From positions 1-22,346 of the forward strand of contig UQCQ01000020.1 in NCBI GenBank assembly GCA_900539595.1: a DNA stretch of 22,346 bases. Reading direction: 5' to 3'. Made by a program: the position numbers and the translations under genes. A model generated the notes under the pieces. The model had not been told where the DNA came from, did not search any database, and saw nothing but the letters and a program-made list of their open reading frames with translations. The stretch is from an uncultured Mollicutes bacterium (lineage in GTDB: Bacteria; Bacillota_I; Bacilli_A; RFN20; CAG-826). Positions 15,725-22,297 of the stretch are shown here, piece after piece. Position 1 is the stretch's first letter. The number at the start of each line of letters is the position of its first letter.

Positions 15725-15912
15725 TATTCAATAAACACGAAAAAGCAAAGCGAAAAAGGAATCCATGTTTCGCATCCCATGCCTTTGATTCCGCTTCGGG
15801 CGCGGCATAAAAGGGCGAATCGATGTCGGCTTAAAAATAATTGACGCGAAAATGTCGATGAATCCTAGATATTCAGATTTTTTCGAAAATTTTTATCGAA
15901 AGAATAGCGAAC
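15725..15912. other. Spacer between the two toxin-antitoxin-like units
   Basis: I see no coding sequence with a plausible start here. It holds TTGACG at 15841-15846 with TAGATA 19 bp further, a possible but poorly spaced promoter for copy 2, and the inverted repeat TTTCGA...TCGAAA at about 15881-15900. Confidence 0.4.
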
Positions 15913-15947
15913 TTTTTCGTTATAGATAAGGCAGGGAGGCTTCCTTT

Positions 15948-16097
15948 ATGGAAAGATTCCCCGTTAACGCCGCGCGCCGCCCTAGCGAGGAGGAAAGGCA
16001 TGCTCGAGCTCATCGCCCTCGTGGCCTTGATCGACCTGCTTCTGGCCCTGGCAAGGGGCGGGGACCGCCACGACGACGAAGAGTGAATGAAAAGTGA
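15948..16097 (+). other. 49-codon ORF overlapping the hydrophobic peptide gene, copy 2
   Basis: The ATG at 15948 has GGGAGG upstream and lies 52 nt before the peptide ATG, exactly as in copy 1. The product would start MERFPVNAARRP and end GRGPPRRRRVNEK. The middle differs strongly from copy 1, which argues against a selected protein and for a role in translation control, or for chance. Confidence 0.45.
16000..16086 (+). CDS. 28-aa hydrophobic peptide, candidate type I toxin, copy 2
   Basis: The peptide starts MLELIALVALIDLLLALA and has the same tail, RGGDRHDDEE, as copy 1. GAGGAGGAAAGGC directly before the ATG is a stronger ribosome binding site than in copy 1. The substitutions relative to copy 1 are Leu to Val, Phe to Leu and Phe to Ala within the helix, with several silent Leu and Ala codon changes. 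The predicted mRNA ends at the terminator at 16164-16196. Confidence 0.7.
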   Translation: MLELIALVALIDLLLALARGGDRHDDEE

Positions 16098-16127
16098 CCT
16101 CCGCTAAAACGGGGGCCACAGAAATCC
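16085..16127 (-). ncRNA. Predicted antisense RNA (antitoxin candidate), copy 2
   Basis: It is predicted to start about seven bases after the -10 box, near 16127. It carries the same hairpin as copy 1 (16093-16120), with stem CCTCCG/CGGGGG in place of CTCCCG/CGGGAG: one base pair changed on both sides and another became G-U. The loop keeps the UUUA U-turn pattern. The end point is uncertain. Confidence 0.45.
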
Positions 16128-16133
16128 ACTTAT

Positions 16134-16161
16134 AGTATAGGGCGATTCCGCGCGGCGTCAA
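16134..16161 (-). promoter_or_regulatory. Antisense promoter, copy 2
   Basis: On the minus strand TTGACG (16161-16156), 16 bp and TATACT (16139-16134) repeat the copy 1 promoter, although the surrounding sequence has changed. Confidence 0.75.
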
Positions 16162-16163
16162 CG

Positions 16164-16196
16164 CCCCTTGGGTTCAAAACGCCTGAGGGGTTTCTT
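16164..16196 (+). terminator. Terminator of the peptide mRNA, copy 2
   Basis: CCCCTTGGGT pairs with GCCTGAGGGG (including G-U pairs) over a 7-nt loop, then TTTCTT. Confidence 0.7.
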
Positions 16197-16224
16197 AAAG
16201 GGAGGGAGGGGAATTTTTTTCACG

Positions 16225-16249
16225 AAAAAGTGGCCCTGAAGAGAGCCAC
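16225..16249 (-). terminator. Terminator of the pepC-like gene
   Basis: On the minus strand GTGGCTC-TCTTCA-GGGCCAC (7 bp, one U-G pair) is followed by TTTTT, 27 bp past the peptidase stop. Confidence 0.85.
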
Positions 16250-16276
16250 ATTCTATTTGAAGTTGAGGAATGAATT

Positions 16277-17620
16277 TTAATCCGCCAACGTTCCCATGGG
16301 ATCCCATGGTTCCAAATGGGTTGGAGCGGCTTCCGTTGCATCCAGTTCTTCTTTTGAGAGATATTTTTTGGCAACGACCGCCTGGTAGACGAAACGGGAA
16401 AACCACGATTCGGACATCACAAAATACCCACGGTTTCCACAGTCGGTTCCCCAAGAATTTTCAATCTTCCAACGAGTAGGCTTTCCGTCTTTGAGATCCA
16501 CGCCGGTAATAAGCATCGCGTGGTTCATCGCCGACGCCCCGTAATCCAACATTTGGGCCTTCTCAAATTCTGGAGCAAATCCGATGGCGGATTCATAATC
16601 CAAGGCATTGTCGTCCCATGCGGCGCTATTTCTGTCCCGATAAAAGGAAACATCGCTTCCAAACCAAACGGGGAGACCGTCGCTTAGTTGTTTGATGATC
16701 AATTCCTCCACACGAGCCATTGTCAAATTCAAATGGTTAATGGGCTTTCCTTCGACAACATTGCCGATATAATCGACCGTGAAGTTCTTATTGAAGGGTT
16801 TATCGTTAGTTGGAGAATTGATGATGGATTGATAGTCTTCCAAAACATCGCCGAGATATTCTTTGGCGAAGCTTTGCGGGGTTAGATCATGCTCGATATG
16901 ATACTTTTTCTTGTCATCATAATAGGCAAAATCAAAGGTTTTGGGCGGGACGCCAAAGGCATTCAGGCAAAGGGTATAAATCTTTTCCAAATACTGATTT
17001 TTAAGGGGACGGATTTCTTCTTTTTTAGATGCCACGGCCAAAGCACGTGCTTCCGAAGCAAAGCGACGGATGTAGGAATTGATCAAGAAATCAATTTCGC
17101 GTGTGGTGTTGGATTGATAGGTCTCGGGAAAAACGCTTTTGGGCATCAAGCCGTACTTCCGTACCAAGTTCACGAACATATCCCATTGCCCGCCATCGTT
17201 AACGGGCTCGCGAAGAACGTGATGGAAGACGCGTTCATTGGGGGAATAACTCGATAGTTCCGAAATGGATTCCATGGCAAAGTTGCTCTTTTCGATTTTA
17301 TCGAAGAGGGCAATGTAATTTTGAGACAATTCAAAATCATCCATCTTGAGGTTTTTGGCCATGATTTCACGACAGAAATTCAATCCTGCGAAAATCCAGC
17401 AACGGCCGCTTTGTTTTTGATTTAAAGCCGACATCGTTTTGATGTCGATAGAAAAGACGGGATTTACGTCTTTTAGCGAAGACGGATTGAAAACCACATC
17501 CGAAATCGGATTGCGGGACATCGCGTGGCTAATCACCGCATTTTTCGTGTCTTTCTCATAGTCTTCGTCAAAATGGCTACGGAGCGCCTCGTCTAAAGCG
17601 CCATCCATGATATTTTCCAT
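16277..17620 (-). CDS. pepC: Aminopeptidase C / bleomycin hydrolase family cysteine peptidase
   Basis: A 447-aa cytoplasmic C1B peptidase that removes N-terminal residues from peptides, probably as a hexameric barrel like other bleomycin hydrolases. The papain-type catalytic residues are all present: QKQSGRCWIFAG (Gln 68, Cys 74), MNHAMLITGV (His 367) and KIENSWGTDCGNRGYF (Asn 388). Length and motif spacing are normal for the family. The ATG at 17620 has GGAGG seven bases upstream; a TTG in frame at 17638 lies before this site and is unlikely. It is divergent from pepT with a 114-bp shared upstream region, and both products act on peptides, so joint regulation is plausible. Confidence 0.93.
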   Translation of the reverse strand: MENIMDGALDEALRSHFDEDYEKDTKNAVISHAMSRNPISDVVFNPSSLKDVNPVFSIDIKTMSALNQKQSGRCWIFAGLNFCREIMAKNLKMDDFELSQNYIALFDKIEKSNFAMESISELSSYSPNERVFHHVLREPVNDGGQWDMFVNLVRKYGLMPKSVFPETYQSNTTREIDFLINSYIRRFASEARALAVASKKEEIRPLKNQYLEKIYTLCLNAFGVPPKTFDFAYYDDKKKYHIEHDLTPQSFAKEYLGDVLEDYQSIINSPTNDKPFNKNFTVDYIGNVVEGKPINHLNLTMARVEELIIKQLSDGLPVWFGSDVSFYRDRNSAAWDDNALDYESAIGFAPEFEKAQMLDYGASAMNHAMLITGVDLKDGKPTRWKIENSWGTDCGNRGYFVMSESWFSRFVYQAVVAKKYLSKEELDATEAAPTHLEPWDPMGTLAD

Positions 17621-17734
17621 AGGGATACCTCCGTTCAATAAACTTAGGAGATTATCCTCTTTCCGCGAGTTCGCTTCAATGGAAATGACCCATGCAAGGG
17701 CGTAAAATAGCCGAGGAAAGAAGGATTTTAAAAA

Positions 17735-18949
17735 ATGAATGACGAAACCAAAAAGAATTTAGAACGCTTCCTTCAATACGTTCAAATCGATACGCAGTCC
17801 GACGACGCTTCCACTTCAACGCCAAGCGCCTCCAAAGAGCTTAATCTCACCAAAAAGTTAGCAAGCGAATTGGAAGAATTGGGAATCCCCCACGAAATCG
17901 ATGAATTCGGCAGGCTTTATGGCTGGATGAAAGGGGAAGAGGGTTGGGACCCCATCGGATTGAATGCTCACGTAGACACTGCCCTAGAATGCTCGGGGGC
18001 TAACGTCAAACCGCGGATCATCGAAAAATACGATGGAGGAACCATTGTTTTAAACGAAACCTATTCCATGTCGCCCAAGGAATTTCCGACTTTAGGTGAA
18101 CATATTGGCGATGATTTAGTCGTGACGGACGGAACGACGTTGCTTGGGGCCGATGACAAAGCCGGCGTCGCCGCGATCATGGCGGTTCTTCACTTTTTCC
18201 ACGATCACCCCGAAATTCCTCATCACCCTATTTCGATTCTTTTTACCCCCGACGAAGAAATCGGAAGAGGGCCCGAACACTTCAACGCGGAAAAATTCGG
18301 GGCCAAATATGCCTATACGATCGATGGAGGCTATTACCGGGAAATCGCTACGGCAACTTTCAATGCGGCCCATGCCGATATAACCCTGCACGGAGTTTCT
18401 ATCCATCCTGGGGAAGCTAAAGGCAAAATGGTCAACGCTTCTTCTCTTGCCTTCGAATTCGATCGTTTGCTTCCCGAAAAGAAACGTCCGCAGTTTACGG
18501 AAGGATTTGAAGGATTCAACCATTTGGTAGCAATGGATGGCAGCGTGGACACCGCCCATCTCCATTACATCATCCGCAACCACGACCGGAAGAAGCTTGA
18601 AGAGCAAAAAGAAGAATTCCGCCTTGCTAAAGCCAGTTTAGAAAAACGTTACCCCTCCGCTTCTATTGAGTTAGAAATCGGGGACGATTATAAGAACATG
18701 CAGGAAGTATTGGACGAGCACCCAGAAGCCGTCGAGCAAGCCAAAAAGGCCTTCGCAGCCCTTTCAATCGAGCCCATCTTCCCACCGATTCGTGGAGGAA
18801 CCGATGGAGCGACCTTCTCCTTCCTCAGCTGTCCCACCCCCAACCTTGGCACGGGAAGTTACAACCATCATGGCCGGTTTGAATACCTCTCCGTCCAAGA
18901 ATGGGAAAAGATGATTGAAATCGCCAAAAAGATTTTGATGATTCATTGA
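17735..18949 (+). CDS. pepT: Peptidase T (tripeptide aminopeptidase), M20B family
   Basis: A 404-aa cytoplasmic dizinc aminopeptidase that releases the N-terminal residue of tripeptides. Metal and catalytic residues match PepT: NAHVDT (His 79, Asp 81), LLGADDKAG (Asp 140/141), FTPDEEIGRG (Glu 174/175), TIDGG (Asp 197) and SYNHHGRFEYL (His 378/379). The dimerisation (lid) domain lies in between (about 210-320). The length is normal. AAGGA lies about nine bases before the ATG at 17735. A terminator with a UUCG loop follows within six bases of the stop. Together with the divergent pepC it forms a peptide-utilisation pair. Confidence 0.95.
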   Translation: MNDETKKNLERFLQYVQIDTQSDDASTSTPSASKELNLTKKLASELEELGIPHEIDEFGRLYGWMKGEEGWDPIGLNAHVDTALECSGANVKPRIIEKYDGGTIVLNETYSMSPKEFPTLGEHIGDDLVVTDGTTLLGADDKAGVAAIMAVLHFFHDHPEIPHHPISILFTPDEEIGRGPEHFNAEKFGAKYAYTIDGGYYREIATATFNAAHADITLHGVSIHPGEAKGKMVNASSLAFEFDRLLPEKKRPQFTEGFEGFNHLVAMDGSVDTAHLHYIIRNHDRKKLEEQKEEFRLAKASLEKRYPSASIELEIGDDYKNMQEVLDEHPEAVEQAKKAFAALSIEPIFPPIRGGTDGATFSFLSCPTPNLGTGSYNHHGRFEYLSVQEWEKMIEIAKKILMIH

Positions 18950-18954
18950 TTCAG

Positions 18955-18981
18955 AAAGAGGGCTTCGGTCCTCTTTTTTTC
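18955..18981 (+). terminator. Rho-independent terminator after pepT
   Basis: AAAGAGGGC-TTCG-GTCCTCTTT, a 9-bp stem closed by a stable cUUCGg tetraloop, continues into a T run. Confidence 0.92.
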
Positions 18982-19038
18982 ATGGATTTTTCTTTTCCTC
19001 TCTTTATGATAAAAGCAGATAAGCATAGGAGGAACTCC

Positions 19039-19662
19039 ATGAAAGTCTTGATGATCAATGGCAGCTGCCATGAAAAAGGGTGCACCTACACCGCTTTAAA
19101 CGAAATCGCTAAAGTTTTGAAATCCGAAGGCATCGAATCCGAAATTGTTTGTCTTGGCAACCAGCCCATTCGAGATTGTTCGGGGTGCGGGGGATGTGGA
19201 AACCATCATGGGTGCGTCTTTACGGACGATGTGGTCCATTTCATAGTGGAAAAAGCCAAGGAAGCCGATGGATTTATCTTTGGAACTCCTGTCTATTACG
19301 CGCATCCTAGTGGCAGAATCCTATCGGTTTTAGACCGTTTATCCGTTTCTTCCGGCCAATATTTGTCCCATAAGCCGGGCGCGGTGATTGCCTCGGCAAG
19401 GCGGGCAGGAACTACCGCAAGCCTTGACGCATTAGCCAAACATTTGGGGATTCTAGAAATGCCCATGGTCACTTCCTCTTATTGGAACATGGTGCACGGC
19501 AATACCCCCGAAGAAGTCCTTCAGGATTTAGAAGGGTTGCAAACGATGCGAAATCTAGGACGCAATATGGCTTGGATACTTCGTTGCATCGAAGCGGGCA
19601 AAAAGGCAGGATTCGACGTTCCCATTTCAGAATACGGAGCAAAGACGAACTTTATCCGTTAA
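19039..19662 (+). CDS. Iron-sulfur flavoprotein / NADPH-dependent FMN reductase family
   Basis: A 207-aa cytoplasmic flavodoxin-fold protein. The N-terminus MKVLMINGSCHEKGCTYTAL is the FMN-phosphate-binding loop region. CSGCGGCGNHHGC (Cys 47, 50, 53, 59) is a CX2CX2CX5C motif like the 4Fe-4S site of archaeal and clostridial iron-sulfur flavoproteins. GTPVYYAHPSGRILSVLDRL is the second flavin-contact segment. Such proteins take part in electron transfer or oxygen/peroxide defence in anaerobes; the actual substrate is unknown. AGGAGGAA precedes the ATG at 19039 at good spacing; the frame is open further up to 18946 but that part overlaps the pepT terminator. A TATGAT at 19005-19010 is the likely -10 box. 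Confidence 0.9.
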   Translation: MKVLMINGSCHEKGCTYTALNEIAKVLKSEGIESEIVCLGNQPIRDCSGCGGCGNHHGCVFTDDVVHFIVEKAKEADGFIFGTPVYYAHPSGRILSVLDRLSVSSGQYLSHKPGAVIASARRAGTTASLDALAKHLGILEMPMVTSSYWNMVHGNTPEEVLQDLEGLQTMRNLGRNMAWILRCIEAGKKAGFDVPISEYGAKTNFIR

Positions 19663-19671
19663 TCCTAATCC

Positions 19672-19698
19672 AACGGGGGGGCAACCCCGTTTTCTTTT
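19672..19698 (+). terminator. Rho-independent terminator after the flavoprotein gene
   Basis: AACGGGG pairs with CCCCGTT across a 6-nt loop and is followed by TTCTTTT, 10 bp past the stop. Confidence 0.85.
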
Positions 19699-19757
19699 AT
19701 CCTTGTGTCTTACGGGGATGCAAAACTATCTCTAGGGGGGTATAGGATTAAAAGCAA

Positions 19758-19783
19758 CAAAAAAAACGGGGATGAATCCCCGC
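19758..19783 (-). terminator. Terminator of the tRNA-Gln gene
   Basis: On the minus strand CGGGGAT-TC-ATCCCCG runs into eight T, 15 bp after the tRNA CCA end. Confidence 0.9.
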
Positions 19784-19796
19784 GAATGGTTTCTTT

Positions 19797-19871
19797 TGGC
19801 TGGGGTGGCTGGGATCGGACCAGCGCATGTGGGTTTCAGAGACCCATGCCTTACCACTTGGCTACACCCCA
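19797..19871 (-). tRNA. tRNA-Gln (anticodon CTG)
   Basis: Read on the minus strand, the acceptor stem TGGGGTG pairs with CACCCCA, including the U1-A72 pair typical of tRNA-Gln. The D-arm is GCC/GGC, the anticodon stem-loop TGGGT-CTCTGAA-ACCCA gives CTG, and the T-arm is GCTGG/CCAGC. The discriminator is G and CCA is encoded. It reads only CAG, so a second tRNA-Gln (TTG) must lie elsewhere in the genome. Confidence 0.95.
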
Positions 19872-19884
19872 AGACGCATGGAAT

Positions 19885-19912
19885 ATTCTACGCGAAAGGG
19901 CGCCTCCTGCAA
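19885..19912 (-). promoter_or_regulatory. Promoter of the tRNA-Gln gene
   Basis: On the minus strand TTGCAG (19912-19907), a 16-bp spacer and TAGAAT (19890-19885) lie 13 bp before the tRNA 5' end. Confidence 0.65.
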
Positions 19913-19990
19913 GACTTTTTTATTCTTGTCTCCGTAAGTCATCTTTTCTTTTCCCTATTCCCGCATTTCAAACATCGATTTTGCCCTCCC

Positions 19991-20017
19991 TTGCATGTTT
20001 TTCACCTGTGGTATAAT
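19991..20017 (+). promoter_or_regulatory. Extended -10 promoter of the pyroglutamyl-peptidase-like gene
   Basis: TGGTATAAT (20009-20017) is an extended -10 box with perfect TATAAT. TTGCAT at 19991 gives only a 15-bp spacer, which the extended -10 may make tolerable. The start codon is 30 bp downstream. Confidence 0.65.
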
Positions 20018-20047
20018 GATGGCATTCTTAAATAAAGGAGATTCGCC

Positions 20048-20590
20048 ATGAAGATTCTGCTTGTTTCCTTTCCCCGTTATTCTACCGACACCGTCAATCC
20101 CGGAGAGGAACTTTTAAAAGGCGTCTTGGATCAAGACGTCACTCCGCTTCTTTTGCCTTTATCCTGGTCGCGATCTCAAATCGCCCTGGAAAATAAAATC
20201 GCCGAAATCCACCCCGACGCGGTCATCGTCATGAATCTTTGCCCCTACCGGGATTTGCCCACCCTAGAGCAATACGCCTCCAATAAAAAGGAATGGGTCG
20301 AACCCGATATCGATCAGATTTATGCTAGCGGAGAAGAAATCGAAAAAGGCGGACCAAAAAACCGCGCCACTTCTTTAGATTTGGATGCTTTATCCGTTTA
20401 TCTCTCCGCTCAGGGGCAAAGAAGCTCTCGTTCTTTCGATGGGGGATATTTCCTCGATAACCAAGCCTATTACCTTAGCCTTGGCCGTTGCCCCAATTCG
20501 CTTTTGTTCCATCTTCCTAAGCCGGAGGAGTTGCCTTTATCCGAGCAAAAAGAAGCCCTCGAAATCCTTTTGAATTTCTTGCGATCTTAA
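20048..20590 (+). CDS. Pyroglutamyl-peptidase I (C15)-like protein lacking the catalytic Cys
   Basis: A 180-aa protein related to Pcp, which removes N-terminal pyroglutamate from peptides. The N-terminus MKILLVSFPRYSTDTVNPGEELL follows the C15 start (GFxPFxxxxxNP). Glu 74 sits where Pcp has its catalytic Glu (RDLPTLEQYASN), and His 155 in LLFHLPKPEE corresponds to the catalytic His (FIHIP). Where Pcp has the nucleophile in GTYVCN, this protein reads GYFLDN, so the Cys appears to be replaced by Asp 137. The only nearby Cys is at 148. The length is a little below the usual 205-215. It may be an inactive homologue with a binding role, or an enzyme of changed chemistry. The ATG at 20048 has AAAGGAG upstream. 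Confidence 0.75.
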   Translation: MKILLVSFPRYSTDTVNPGEELLKGVLDQDVTPLLLPLSWSRSQIALENKIAEIHPDAVIVMNLCPYRDLPTLEQYASNKKEWVEPDIDQIYASGEEIEKGGPKNRATSLDLDALSVYLSAQGQRSSRSFDGGYFLDNQAYYLSLGRCPNSLLFHLPKPEELPLSEQKEALEILLNFLRS

Positions 20591-20742
20591 GCGGCGTCCA
20601 TGCAGTCTTTATACGCGTCGCTATCGGCGCGAGTTTTGCTTTCCCTTTCCCGAAGCATATCGATGTCTTCTCCCGTTTTGCTGGAATGATAGGCGTGGGG
20701 ATGGAAGGCAGTGGGGGATTTCTTTTTCTTCTTTTGATACAT
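20587..20742 (-). CDS. Small protein of 51 aa, unrecognised
   Basis: A 51-codon frame fills the 216-bp gap between the C15-like gene and the DJ-1 gene. It starts MYQKKKKKSPTAFHPHAYHS, continues with an acidic/basic helical part (EDIDMLRERESKTRADSDAY) and ends CMDAA. It has no signal peptide, membrane segment or known motif. No Shine-Dalgarno precedes the ATG, but a promoter (TTGATT, 17 bp, TAGATT) would start transcription about two bases before it, giving a leaderless message. Its stop overlaps the convergent C15-like gene by 4 bp. Support is position and promoter only. Confidence 0.5.
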   Translation of the reverse strand: MYQKKKKKSPTAFHPHAYHSSKTGEDIDMLRERESKTRADSDAYKDCMDAA

Positions 20743-20750
20743 CGGTGACT

Positions 20751-20779
20751 AATCTAATTTCTTTTTGGTTTATAATCAA
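20751..20779 (-). promoter_or_regulatory. Divergent promoter region between the 51-aa ORF and the DJ-1 gene
   Basis: On the minus strand TTGATT (20779-20774) and TAGATT (20756-20751) are 17 bp apart and drive the small ORF. On the plus strand TATAAT at 20771-20776 is the likely -10 box of the DJ-1 gene and overlaps the minus-strand -35. The two promoters cannot easily be occupied together. Confidence 0.55.
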
Positions 20780-20806
20780 GTCAACTTCTATCGAGGCAGC
20801 AAAAAC

Positions 20807-21364
20807 ATGAAAAAAGGCATACTCTTCCTCGCCGATGGGTTCGAAGCAACCGAAGCCATCGCAACGACCGACGTCTTGTTAAGGACACATCAAATCGAGC
20901 TTCAACTCGTTTCCATTCAGCCCAGCAAAGAAGTCACCGCTTCTAACGGGTTAGTCGTCAAAGCGGATTGTTTTCTCAAGGACATCAAACCCGAAGATTA
21001 TGATTTTTTGATTCTCCCGGGTGGAAAAAAGGGCGTAGAGAATCTAAGCGACAACGAAATCGTGCTTCTCCTTGTTAAGAAATATCTTCGTCAAGGGAAG
21101 GGGGTTTACGCGATTTGCGCCGCCCCATCGATTCTAGGGAAACTCCATTTGCTAAACGGAAGAAATTACACCTGCTTCCCGGGATTTGAATGCGAAGAAG
21201 GCCATTACCAAGAAAAAGAAGGCGTTGTGATCGATGAGAACCTCATTACGGCACGCAGCATGGCCTTTAGCATCCCTTTTGGGGAAGCAATTGCTGAAAA
21301 AGAAGTCGGGAAAGAAGCTTTAGAATCCGCGAAACCCGGAATGTACGGCTTACGCGTGGATTAA
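20807..21364 (+). CDS. DJ-1/PfpI family protein
   Basis: A 185-aa cytoplasmic protein of the DJ-1/ThiJ/PfpI superfamily, with roles reported in stress protection, deglycation and chaperone activity. The nucleophile elbow is YAICAAPSIL with Cys 104. The conserved acidic residue that activates it is Glu 16 in GFEATEAI, and LILPGGKKG follows the family pattern. The C-terminal ITARSMAFSIPFGEAI matches the ITSRGPGTAFEFA segment of DJ-1. The ATG at 20807 is used because it begins the conserved strand; the frame stays open to 20765 but would overlap the -10 box. GAGG nine bases upstream is a modest ribosome binding site. Confidence 0.92.
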   Translation: MKKGILFLADGFEATEAIATTDVLLRTHQIELQLVSIQPSKEVTASNGLVVKADCFLKDIKPEDYDFLILPGGKKGVENLSDNEIVLLLVKKYLRQGKGVYAICAAPSILGKLHLLNGRNYTCFPGFECEEGHYQEKEGVVIDENLITARSMAFSIPFGEAIAEKEVGKEALESAKPGMYGLRVD

Positions 21365-21416
21365 TCAGCCTATTCGCGATAGAATCCTCTCTTGGATAAA
21401 CAAAAAAGGAAATACC

Positions 21417-22271
21417 ATGGAAGAAGAAAAGAAAACGAGCGCGACCTGCGATTCCGACTGCAGCCATTGCAGTGAAGAATGCGAAAGCCGCACCGCCCCT
21501 GAATCGTTCCTCGCTCCCGAAAACGAAGCGAGTCACGTGAAGAAAGTCATCGCCGTCATGTCGGGCAAAGGCGGGGTTGGGAAATCCCTGACCACCTCCA
21601 TCCTTGCCGTGAATGCGGCAAGAGACGGCAAAAGAGTCGCGATCATCGACGCGGACGTCACCGGACCCTCGATCCCGACGATTTTTGGTTTGCACGAAAC
21701 TCTGTACGGCACCGAAACGATGATTTTCCCGGCCAAGACCAAAACCGGCATCGAAGCGGTTTCTCTAAACCTCCTTACCGAAGACCCGACCGAACCTGTC
21801 GTCTGGCGCGGCCCGGTCGTCTCGGGGCTCATCAAACAATTTTGGAGTAATGTGGCTTATGGAGAAATCGATGAGTTGTATGTGGACATGCCCCCGGGAA
21901 CTAGCGATGTTCCCTTGACGGTATTCCAGTCTCTCCCCGTCGATGCGATCGTCGTGGTCACTTCTCCCCAAGACCTCGTCTCTCTCATCGTTGAAAAGGC
22001 CGTGAAGATGGCTGCGATGATGGATAAGCCGATCCTTGGGGTTGTGGAAAATATGGCTTATCTCAACTGCCCTCATTGTGGAGAAAAAATCTACCCCTTT
22101 GGCAAAGGCGCGGAAGATATCACTAAAAAATATGGCATCCCCCACTTCGACAGCATGCCGATCGATTCTAAACTCGCCGCGTTATGCGATGCCGGGGACA
22201 TCGAGTCTTACGAAGGGCGTTATCTCGATTCGATTAGTCAGGCCATCCACGCCTTAAAGGGAAAAGAATAA
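21417..22271 (+). CDS. Mrp/Nbp35-type iron-sulfur cluster carrier ATPase
   Basis: A 284-aa cytoplasmic P-loop NTPase of the Mrp/ApbC/Nbp35 group, which binds a 4Fe-4S cluster and transfers it to target proteins. The deviant Walker A GKGGVGKS is at 50-57, followed by IDADVTGPSIP, VDMPPGTSDVPLT (Walker B region) and ENMAYLNCPHCG with the cluster-binding pair Cys 218 and Cys 221. An N-terminal extension carries four Cys (11, 15, 18, 22; CX3CX2CX3C), as in many clostridial Mrp proteins and similar in idea to Nbp35. AAGGA precedes the ATG at 21417. It lies 52 bp after the DJ-1 gene in the same direction and could be cotranscribed with it. Confidence 0.93.
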   Translation: MEEEKKTSATCDSDCSHCSEECESRTAPESFLAPENEASHVKKVIAVMSGKGGVGKSLTTSILAVNAARDGKRVAIIDADVTGPSIPTIFGLHETLYGTETMIFPAKTKTGIEAVSLNLLTEDPTEPVVWRGPVVSGLIKQFWSNVAYGEIDELYVDMPPGTSDVPLTVFQSLPVDAIVVVTSPQDLVSLIVEKAVKMAAMMDKPILGVVENMAYLNCPHCGEKIYPFGKGAEDITKKYGIPHFDSMPIDSKLAALCDAGDIESYEGRYLDSISQAIHALKGKE

Positions 22272-22297
22272 CTCAAAAAACGAAGCAGGCCTTAAAC

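Larger units (their letters stand above)
15913..16196. repeat. Tandem paralogous unit, copy 2 (candidate type I toxin-antitoxin)
   Basis: This is the second copy of the 15441-15724 unit, on the same strand and 188 bp further on. The stretch around the peptide tail and stop (about 45 nt from AGGGGCGGGG) is identical to copy 1, while the upstream leader and helix codons have diverged. All signals are kept in the same order and at nearly the same spacing. The CGTTATAGATAA block is present, but the palindrome seen in copy 1 is lost. Confidence 0.85.

Noticed and set aside
15441..16196. The tandem repeat as an insertion sequence or CRISPR-like array
   Set aside because: There are only two copies, no transposase, no terminal repeats and no regular short spacers. 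The conserved signals are explained by paired peptide and antisense genes.
17621..17638. TTG start six codons earlier for the pepC-like gene
   Set aside because: GGAGG lies between this TTG and the ATG at 17620, which is the properly spaced start.
19705..20035. Plus-strand ORFs across the tRNA-Gln locus
   Set aside because: They run through the tRNA and its promoter, have no ribosome binding sites, and share no features with known proteins.
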